Positions 1 to 5,075 of a stretch of DNA of 5,075 bases are shown here, piece by piece. The number at the start of each line of letters is the position of its first letter. Position 1 is the first letter of the stretch. The notes beneath the pieces were generated by a model. That model did not search any database. It was not told where the DNA came from and saw nothing but the letters and a program-made list of their open reading frames with translations. Made by a program: the position numbers and the translations under genes. The DNA comes from Verrucomicrobiia bacterium (lineage in GTDB: Bacteria > Verrucomicrobiota > Verrucomicrobiia > Opitutales > Opitutaceae): assembly GCA_030424825.1 (NCBI GenBank), contig JAUHWE010000405.1, forward strand, positions 1 through 5,075, read 5' to 3'.

Positions 1-95
1 TGATGTCTCGTGTAGAGCCGGTGGGCTAAGTAATTGTCTCCTCTGAGCTCACCGCCTAGCGAAAGGGCGTGGGTGGAAAACTCGGGAGATGCCAT
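1..95 (-). CDS. Possible start of an unidentified gene, running off the left edge
   Basis: A minus-strand frame opens with ATG at 95-93 and stays open to the window edge (31 codons). It starts MASPEFSTHALSLGGELRGD and continues NYLAHRLYTRH. It begins only 12 bases after the stop codon of the DUF502 gene on the same strand, a spacing typical of an operon. About 60% of its third codon positions are G or C, so it does not look like random AT-rich spacer. There is no clear Shine-Dalgarno sequence ahead of the ATG, but the other starts in this window lack strong ones too. The fragment shows no signal peptide, membrane segment or motif I recognise, so no function is offered. A chance open frame of this length is quite possible; the case rests on position and composition. 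Confidence 0.38.
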   Translation of the reverse strand, partial: MASPEFSTHALSLGGELRGDNYLAHRLYTRH

Positions 96-107
96 ACTGA
101 AGCGTGG

Positions 108-758
108 CTACTTTGCCGTAATTTCAAGGCTGTTTGCGGGTTTCCAGTCGGGTACGACCGCTCCGCCGGATATAATGAACTTCATTCCTTCGCCGACGCT
201 CATTTCCAGTTCCTTTACTTGATCCTCCGGGAGCATGACGAGGAAGCCGCTCGTAGGATTGGGAGTGGTCGGCACGAATATATTTTTGAGTTGCTTGTCG
301 GTCTTGTTCCTAATCTCACCTTTGGAATTGCTGGTTAGAAAACCGATGGCGTAGGCGCCTTCGCGGGGGAACTGTATCAGGACGACCTTTTGGAATACGG
401 CCCGGTTTTGGGTGCTGAATGTCTCGATGATCTGCTTGACTGAGGTGTAGACGGTATTGATGACAGGCAGATTGTTCAGGAGACGTTCCCCGATTGACCA
501 AAGGTACTTGGCGACGAAATAACGGGAGAGAAAGCCCAATAAGGTGACGAGAAGGACCACCATTATGGTCGCAGTCACGTTCCAGAATAATTCCAACTTG
601 GGATCGGTAAGGACCTCCTTGGGAAGAAAAAAGAAGACCTTCGCCTTGAAGCTTCCGCCAATTTTCAGGACGAGCCAGTTGAAAACGAAAAACGTAATAC
701 CGAGCGGAGCTAGGAGAACTACGCCGGAAAGGAAGGCTCGTCGAATCGATGTTAGCAT
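108..758 (-). CDS. DUF502 family membrane protein
   Basis: This 216-residue protein of unknown biochemical function belongs to the DUF502 family (Pfam PF04367). Two hydrophobic segments are visible, at about residues 8-31 (after a basic MLTSIRR start) and 60-82, so it should sit in the inner membrane with most of the chain outside the bilayer. The family signature is clear: LPVINTVYTSVKQI at about 97-110, the FVPTTPNPTSGFL block at 161-173, and the closing MSVGEGMKFIISGGAVVP at 186-203. The length of about 200 residues is normal and nothing is truncated. The ATG at 758-756 places the basic residues directly before the first helix, as expected; no strong ribosome binding site precedes it. The gene is divergent from the helicase, and a possible second gene begins 12 bases after its stop. 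Family assignment is secure. The role is unknown; an involvement in the cell envelope is only an inference from topology. Confidence 0.93.
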   Translation of the reverse strand: MLTSIRRAFLSGVVLLAPLGITFFVFNWLVLKIGGSFKAKVFFFLPKEVLTDPKLELFWNVTATIMVVLLVTLLGFLSRYFVAKYLWSIGERLLNNLPVINTVYTSVKQIIETFSTQNRAVFQKVVLIQFPREGAYAIGFLTSNSKGEIRNKTDKQLKNIFVPTTPNPTSGFLVMLPEDQVKELEMSVGEGMKFIISGGAVVPDWKPANSLEITAK

Positions 759-792
759 GTTTTTCGGAGTATTTTAGGTTTTAGCCATTAGG

Positions 793-821
793 CGAATAAG
801 AAACGACACGGAATGAATCAA
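793..821 (-). promoter_or_regulatory. Weak candidate promoter for the DUF502 gene
   Basis: Read on the minus strand, TTGATT (821-816) and TATTCG (798-793) are separated by 17 bases and lie about 35 bases before the DUF502 ATG. The -35 element matches the sigma-70 consensus at four of six positions, but the -10 element matches at only three. Spacing and position are right, but the match is too weak to stand alone. I found no better candidate for this gene. On the plus strand of the same gap I found no convincing -35/-10 pair for the helicase. Confidence 0.18.
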
Positions 822-856
822 ATTGTTGTTCGAGAATTTCGTAAATCTTCTGAATT

Positions 857-881
857 GCGTTGATCGGTCCCCGGTCAACGC
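857..881 (+). repeat. 11-bp inverted repeat (hairpin) just upstream of the helicase start
   Basis: The arms GCGTTGATCGG (857-867) and CCGGTCAACGC (871-881) flank the three-base loop TCC. Ten of eleven pairs are Watson-Crick; the pair at positions 864/874 is T-G, which is a wobble in RNA and a mismatch in DNA. The repeat ends 17 bases before the ATG at 899. It is followed by CTTTCTTATG rather than a T-run, so it is not a standard intrinsic terminator. It could be a palindromic operator for a dimeric repressor, or a 5' leader hairpin that affects stability or translation of the helicase mRNA. The sequence does not decide between these. Confidence 0.6.
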
Positions 882-898
882 TTTCTTATGGAAAGTTT

Positions 899-3394
899 AT
901 GCAGTGGAAGGGGGCAAACCGGTTGTACTCGAAGCGCTCGCTGGCTCAGTGGGAGGAGCGGCTTGATTGTGAGTGGGAAAATCGATTTTCGGAGGACGTT
1001 CTCAAGCGGGGACGAAGGCTTTACCGAAAAGGGAAGATTCGTGAGATCTCGATCGGCGAGGAAGACGCGATCGTGACGTGCAAGATTGGCAAGATGGAGA
1101 ACTACTCGGTGGTGGACTGGGATGATGGGCGGTTTTCAATCCGTTCTTCCACCTCTGACTCCGTTTTCGCGGACGCGATTGCGGTAGCTGGGTTTCTGGA
1201 AATAGAGGAGCTCATTGCAGATGAAGAGATGGCCTTTCTCGATGAGGGCCTGTCGAATGGCTCCGCTGAGGAGGTCGATGCCAAGACGTTCAAGGGAATG
1301 GAGTCGGCAGAATCGGAGGAAAAGGAGAAAAGAATGCTCCATCTGGTTCTCGACACTCATTATCAGGGATTGATTTGCGAAGCGTATTGGTTGACTGATG
1401 ACGGTCGGAGGACCCCGGCACTTGGAGGAGTGGATGGAGCTCCTAAAGCAGAGACGGCGGATGAAAGAGGGCGGCTTATCTCACTGGCGGCTAGGGCCCG
1501 TAAGTCCCACTTCGCCTACTCGGAGGAATTCAATGGATATTTATTGCGGAATCTTAATGAGATACCGTTTTTTGTCGGCAAGGTATGGCCGGTATGGAAG
1601 CGATCCTTTTCCACTGAAGAAAGAGAGAATGTCTCCAACATTCGAAACGGCATCACAGAGTTGAAGGTAGCTGCCAAAGCCAAGCTGCGAGAGGATCGGA
1701 AGTTGGACCTTCAATGGGTTTTGAATACGGGCAAGTTGAACTTGACCGAAGAAATGACTCGCATGCTGATGGAAAGTGACGGCGTCCCGGCATTGATTCC
1801 TGAACTGGGGATCGTGAAGCTGTCCGGCGAGTCGCGCGAACTCCTAGATCGATGGGAAGACCTGGAAACGGAGAATCCGCAGGGGTTTGAGCCTTATCAG
1901 CTGTTTTCGCTCTTTCCCGACGAGAAAGCGGATATCGAGCTCGAGGGTGAACTCCTGAAATGGCGTAGTGCGTTGTTGGATTCAAAAGACGATGGAGAAC
2001 AATGGCTCGATTGCCTACGGCCTTACCAGAGAGAGGGCGTCCAGTGGATGTCCAGATTGCTGGAGCACGGTTGTCATTGTCTGTTGGCGGATGAAATGGG
2101 GCTCGGGAAGACGGTTCAAGTAATCGCATTGATGAAAGAGCGACTGGCGGCAGGAAGAAAAGCGTTGATCGTATGTCCGGCGAGCGTTGTTCCGGTATGG
2201 GTATCCGAGTTTGAAAAATTTGCCCCGGAGTTGAAGGCGAAGCGGTACTCGGGAAAACCCATGGTCAAGGAAGGGGAAGATTGGGATGCGATTGTAACCA
2301 GTTTTGCCCTGATGCGAAACCGAATCGACCGATTGAAGGAGCAAGAATTTGAATACGCGATCATTGACGAGGCGCAGTTCATCAAGAATCCAGATGCCAA
2401 GGTGACACGGGCGGCCATGAAGCTGAAGGCCTGCAAGAGGGTGGCTCTGACGGGTACGCCCATTGAAAACAAGCCGCTAGATATATGGCCTTCCTTCCAG
2501 TTTCTTATGCCCGGCATCCTCGGTAGTCGACGGAAGTTCGAATTGCGCCAGCAAGCGAACCCGGGTCCCTTCAGAACAAGGCTGAAGATGCAGATCGCTC
2601 CCTTTATGCTCCGCCGGACGAAATCGCAGGTGGCTCATGATTTGCCAGAAAAAATAATTATAGACCAACTGTGCCCGGTGACGGAACGGCAGGCTAAGGA
2701 GTATTCGGGCATCTGCTCTGCGGGTCTTGAGCGATTGGGAAGCAGCTTTACCGATGCCCTCAAAGGAAATCGGTTCGCAGCGCTTAGTCTTTTGACTCGG
2801 TTAAGGCAGGCCAGTTGCGATCCTTCGCTGCTACCTTGGGTTGAATCCGAGCTCGAGGACAGCGGGAAGCTAATGGTGCTCTTAGAAAAGCTGAACGAGG
2901 TTTTAGGCACGGGGCACAAGGTTGTGATCTTTAGCCAATTCGTTCGCTTCCTCGACCGGATAAAGGATTTAATAACCCTGTCGTTTCCGGAGCTTCCCTT
3001 GTATGAATTGACGGGGGCAACCCGGGATCGGGAAACCCCAGTAAAGGAGTTTCAGACGACGGAAGACACGGCCGCTATGCTTGTCAGTTTAAGAGCCGGA
3101 GGCTCGGGCATCACTTTGAATGCGGCTGACTACGTCTTTTTAATGGATCCCTGGTGGAACCCGGCGGTCGAGAATCAAGCGATCGATCGTGTGCATCGCA
3201 TTGGTCAGGAAAACACGGTTTTTGTTTACCGGATGATCTCGAAAGGGACGATCGAGGACAAGATCCAGGAGATGAAACAAGGCAAGCAGGAGCTTTTTGA
3301 TAGTATCGTGCAAAACAGTTCTACCGGAGCCGACGAACTGGCTCGGCAATTCAAGTCACTGGAAGCGCTCTTGATATTGTCGCAGACTGATTGA
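899..3394 (+). CDS. SNF2/SWI2-family DNA-dependent ATPase (helicase superfamily 2)
   Basis: This ATP-driven DNA translocase of about 831 residues probably remodels protein-DNA complexes or RNA polymerase, as bacterial Snf2 proteins such as RapA do; its actual partner is unknown. Numbering from the ATG at 899, the N-terminus (about 30-101) resembles a SWIM module without its cysteines and histidine. An acidic linker (about 101-145) and a divergent bacterial SNF2-associated region follow. The core then carries LRPYQREGVQWM (373-384), Walker A DEMGLGKT (398-405), motif Ia ALIVCPASVVPVW (422-434), DEAQ box (490-493), LTGTPIEN (517-524), KVVIFSQF (674-681), RAGGSGITLNAADYV (732-746) and DPWWNPAVENQAIDRVHRIGQ with the RVHRIGQ finger (764-770). 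All catalytic residues are present, so it should be active. A TTG at 860 is also in frame, but those codons lie on the hairpin. The ATG at 899 has GGAAAG at 890-895 (only three bases away), so I prefer it. The protein ends soon after the helicase C-domain, as is usual. Confidence 0.95.
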   Translation: MQWKGANRLYSKRSLAQWEERLDCEWENRFSEDVLKRGRRLYRKGKIREISIGEEDAIVTCKIGKMENYSVVDWDDGRFSIRSSTSDSVFADAIAVAGFLEIEELIADEEMAFLDEGLSNGSAEEVDAKTFKGMESAESEEKEKRMLHLVLDTHYQGLICEAYWLTDDGRRTPALGGVDGAPKAETADERGRLISLAARARKSHFAYSEEFNGYLLRNLNEIPFFVGKVWPVWKRSFSTEERENVSNIRNGITELKVAAKAKLREDRKLDLQWVLNTGKLNLTEEMTRMLMESDGVPALIPELGIVKLSGESRELLDRWEDLETENPQGFEPYQLFSLFPDEKADIELEGELLKWRSALLDSKDDGEQWLDCLRPYQREGVQWMSRLLEHGCHCLLADEMGLGKTVQVIALMKERLAAGRKALIVCPASVVPVWVSEFEKFAPELKAKRYSGKPMVKEGEDWDAIVTSFALMRNRIDRLKEQEFEYAIIDEAQFIKNPDAKVTRAAMKLKACKRVALTGTPIENKPLDIWPSFQFLMPGILGSRRKFELRQQANPGPFRTRLKMQIAPFMLRRTKSQVAHDLPEKIIIDQLCPVTERQAKEYSGICSAGLERLGSSFTDALKGNRFAALSLLTRLRQASCDPSLLPWVESELEDSGKLMVLLEKLNEVLGTGHKVVIFSQFVRFLDRIKDLITLSFPELPLYELTGATRDRETPVKEFQTTEDTAAMLVSLRAGGSGITLNAADYVFLMDPWWNPAVENQAIDRVHRIGQENTVFVYRMISKGTIEDKIQEMKQGKQELFDSIVQNSSTGADELARQFKSLEALLILSQTD

Positions 3395-3473
3395 GAACGC
3401 GATCGCAACCGCTTTCGTAAAGATTGACGGAATCCACTTCACTTTGCCGCCTGGATAGGATTCGTTTGGGCGT

Positions 3474-4889
3474 ATGAGAAATCGAACGTTCCTGGCTGCT
3501 GCACTACTCCTCTCCTGCGTTTCCCTGTTGGCAAGGGATAAACCGAATATTGTCTACATAATGGCAGATGACCTGGGTTACGGCGACTTGGGCTGCTACG
3601 GTCAGAAGCTTATTCAAACACCCCATATCGATCGGCTCGCCGAGAATGGGATGCGTTTTACAGACTTCTATGCGGGTTCAACTGTGTGTGCTCCTTCCCG
3701 CTGTGTTCTCATGACTGGTCTTGATACGGGGCACTGCTACATTCGAGGGAATGGCAAAAACAATCTGCGTCCGGAGGACGTCACTGTGGCAGAGCTTTTG
3801 AAAGCGGAAGGATATGCAACGGGCCAAATTGGAAAGTGGGGTCTGGGCCATGAAGGAACCTCTGGGATGCCGACCAACCAAGGTTTCGACTATTTTTATG
3901 GATACCTGGATCAGCATCATGCCCATCTGTTTTATCCCACCTTTGTGATTCGCAATGAGGATCGGGTTCCTTTGCGCAATGTCGTACCGAACGAAGGGGA
4001 ATGGGGTCAGGGAATCGCCAGTGAAAAAATCGACTACACACCCGCTTTGATGGTCGAGGAGACGCTTGGATTTATCGACAGGAAAAAGGACGAGCCCTTT
4101 TTCCTCTACCTTTCGTACACGCTCCCTCACGCCAACAACGAAGCGTGGAATGAGACCGGAGATGGAACAGCCGTGCCTGACTACGGCATTTACAAAGACA
4201 AGAATTGGAGTAATCAGAACAAAGGCCAGGCCGCGATGGTTACCTACCTGGACGATATGGTGGGGCAGGTCGTGAAGCGGCTTGAGATGCATGGATTGAT
4301 TGAAGATACTGTGATTTTCTTTACCTCTGACAACGGTCCACACAGCGAAGCTGGAAACGACCCGAGCTTTTTTGACGCCAATGGTCCTGTGACGGGTATT
4401 AAGCGAGCGGTATACGATGGAGGGATACGCGTCCCGATGATCGTGCAATGGCCGGGAAAAATTAAGCCAGGCTCGACGACGTCGCTAGTTTCGGGAGCGG
4501 TCGATTTCATGGCAACGGCGGTAGAAATCGCGGGAGATACCGTGGAAGTTCCAACGAATGGTATTAGTTTTCTACCGACGCTGCTGGGTAAGAAAAGGCA
4601 GCAGAAGCTTCATGAATTTCTGTACTGGGAATTCTACGAACAAGGTTCGAAGCAAGCGATTCGAATGGGCAAATGGAAAGCGGTCAGAAGGCCTATGCTA
4701 ACAGGTCCCATTGAAATATATGACCTTTCAAACGATATCGGGGAAGAGAATGATGTGTCCAAAAGTAATCCTGAGTTGGTCTCAACGTTCGAAAAGCTCT
4801 TTGCTAAAGGCCATACCCCTTCGGAATGGAAAACGAGAGGTTCGCTCAACGAGCGAGAGACTGAGCGATTGGAATTTCGTAAAAGGTAG
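3474..4889 (+). CDS. Secreted formylglycine-dependent sulfatase (arylsulfatase A-like, S1 family)
   Basis: This enzyme hydrolyses sulfate esters, most likely on extracellular or periplasmic polysaccharides; the substrate cannot be read from the sequence. Residues 1-20 form a signal peptide (R2, R4, hydrophobic 6-20, probable cleavage after LLA). Visible catalytic features are the metal-binding D32-D33 in IMADDLGYGDLGCYG; C72 in C-A-P-S-R, the site converted to formylglycine, with R76; K121 in GKWGLG; H219 in LPHANNE; D286-N287 in SDNGPH; and K310 in GIK. The usual histidine two residues after K121 is glycine here. The block QGFDYFYGYLDQHHAHLFYP (136-155) is typical of one arylsulfatase A-like subfamily common in Planctomycetes and Verrucomicrobia. 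At 471 residues it is full length, with no carbohydrate-binding module or C-terminal sorting domain. Activity needs a formylglycine-generating enzyme encoded elsewhere. It lies 79 bases after the helicase, with a possible terminator behind it; whether the two are co-transcribed is unclear. Confidence 0.95.
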   Translation: MRNRTFLAAALLLSCVSLLARDKPNIVYIMADDLGYGDLGCYGQKLIQTPHIDRLAENGMRFTDFYAGSTVCAPSRCVLMTGLDTGHCYIRGNGKNNLRPEDVTVAELLKAEGYATGQIGKWGLGHEGTSGMPTNQGFDYFYGYLDQHHAHLFYPTFVIRNEDRVPLRNVVPNEGEWGQGIASEKIDYTPALMVEETLGFIDRKKDEPFFLYLSYTLPHANNEAWNETGDGTAVPDYGIYKDKNWSNQNKGQAAMVTYLDDMVGQVVKRLEMHGLIEDTVIFFTSDNGPHSEAGNDPSFFDANGPVTGIKRAVYDGGIRVPMIVQWPGKIKPGSTTSLVSGAVDFMATAVEIAGDTVEVPTNGISFLPTLLGKKRQQKLHEFLYWEFYEQGSKQAIRMGKWKAVRRPMLTGPIEIYDLSNDIGEENDVSKSNPELVSTFEKLFAKGHTPSEWKTRGSLNERETERLEFRKR

Positions 4890-4901
4890 GATATGCACCC
4901 T

Positions 4902-4923
4902 ATCTATTAGAGTAGATTTTTTT
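4902..4923 (+). terminator. Probable intrinsic terminator after the sulfatase gene
   Basis: ATCTAT (4902-4907) and GTAGAT (4912-4917) form a six-pair stem with one T-G wobble around the loop TAGA. A run of seven T (4917-4923) follows at once. It begins 13 bases after the sulfatase stop codon and lies in the gap between convergent genes, exactly where a terminator is expected. The stem is short and AT-rich, so termination may be inefficient or need another factor. Confidence 0.5.
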
Positions 4924-4963
4924 CCAGGCGAATAACATAGAACTTTAGATACAGTTCGATCGG

Positions 4964-5075
4964 CTATTCGACATCTACTTCAATTCCGCCAATCCACTTA
5001 GCAATGAGATTGTATACGAATCCGCTGATGAGGCCGAAAATGAAACCGATCGCTCCGTAGATTATTGGCATCGCT
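4964..5075 (-). CDS. C-terminal fragment of a small membrane protein (DUF3566-like ending)
   Basis: A minus-strand frame enters from the right edge and ends with TAG at 4966-4964, giving 36 codons. The translation begins AMPIIYGAIGFIFGLISGFV and ends YNLIAKWIGGIEVDVE. The first part is a glycine-rich hydrophobic helix, followed by a short polar tail. The ending YNLxAKWxGGIEVxxE is a pattern I associate with a widespread class of small bacterial membrane proteins of unknown function, similar to the end of DUF3566 proteins (YNLAADLVGGVEV). The start lies outside the window; relatives are roughly 100 residues long. The gene runs convergently toward the sulfatase, with 74 bases between the two stop codons. 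That this is a real coding end is well supported by the coherent helix-plus-motif translation; family membership is less certain, and no function can be inferred. Confidence 0.75.
   Translation of the reverse strand, partial: AMPIIYGAIGFIFGLISGFVYNLIAKWIGGIEVDVE

Noticed and set aside
48..78. Hairpin CGCC...GGCG to the left of the DUF502 gene, as its terminator
   Set aside because: Only about four pairs form before a mismatch, no T-run follows on the minus strand, and the segment may be coding.
860..898. TTG at 860 as the start of the helicase, adding 13 residues
   Set aside because: The added codons lie on the 857-881 hairpin, no ribosome binding site precedes 860, and the extra residues (MIGPRSTLSYGKF) match no domain. 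The ATG at 899 fits better, although its GGAAAG is only three bases away, so the choice is not certain.
1653..2129. 158-codon open frame on the minus strand opposite the helicase
   Set aside because: It lies antisense to the associated region and Walker A segment of the helicase. Its translation is rich in proline, serine and arginine with no recognisable motif, as is usual for a frame shadow.
3399..3420. Possible terminator hairpin between helicase and sulfatase, around GCGATCGC
   Set aside because: GCGATCGC is self-complementary but leaves no usable loop, longer pairings across 3397-3417 are weak, and no T-run follows.
3424..3461. TTGACG as the -35 element of a sulfatase promoter
   Set aside because: The position 17 bases downstream reads CCGCCT. 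The nearest -10-like words (GGATAG, TAGGAT) are 23-26 bases away, which is too far for a sigma-70 promoter.
3678..4448. 256-codon open frame on the minus strand opposite the sulfatase
   Set aside because: It is fully antisense to a gene with intact catalytic motifs, its translation shows no domain or coherent composition, and several other overlapping antisense frames exist here. It is a shadow of the sulfatase codon usage.
1..5075. Mobile elements, CRISPR arrays, tRNA/rRNA genes or defence systems
   Set aside because: I saw no transposase or integrase motifs, terminal inverted repeats, regularly spaced repeats or cloverleaf-like sequence. The SNF2 ATPase alone lacks the nuclease, methylase or other partners expected of helicase-based defence systems.

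Overview
The window is a compact stretch of bacterial chromosome. It holds three complete genes and parts of one or two more at the edges. Base composition looks close to 50% GC, gaps are short (75-140 bases), and Shine-Dalgarno sequences are weak or absent at every start. A DUF502 membrane protein, a bacterial SWI/SNF-type helicase and a secreted formylglycine sulfatase together fit the Planctomycetota-Verrucomicrobiota-Chlamydiota group. The style of the proteins suggests a (probably marine) Verrucomicrobiota of the Opitutales/Puniceicoccaceae type. This placement is inferred from protein character alone; no marker gene is present.

Layout from left to right. Positions 1-95 may hold the start of a gene on the minus strand that leaves the window. 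Positions 108-758 (minus) encode a two-helix DUF502 membrane protein. Positions 759-898 are a divergent intergenic region with an 11-bp, near-perfect hairpin at 857-881, just ahead of the next start codon. Positions 899-3394 (plus) encode an SNF2-family helicase of about 831 residues, with all helicase motifs intact and a SWIM-like N-terminus that has lost its metal ligands. After a 79-base gap, 3474-4889 (plus) encodes an exported sulfatase of 471 residues with an intact C-A-P-S-R maturation motif. A small hairpin followed by seven T (4902-4923) probably ends that transcript. From the right edge, the last 36 codons of a small membrane protein run convergently on the minus strand (stop at 4964-4966).

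The genes do not form an obvious pathway. The helicase acts on DNA or nucleoprotein, the sulfatase on external sulfated substrates, and the DUF502 protein in the membrane. No phage, transposon, CRISPR, toxin-antitoxin, tRNA or rRNA signature is visible. I see no convincing new multi-gene system. The points most worth a second look are the hairpin before the helicase, the degenerate SWIM module, the sulfatase active-site substitution and the unidentified reading frame at the left edge.
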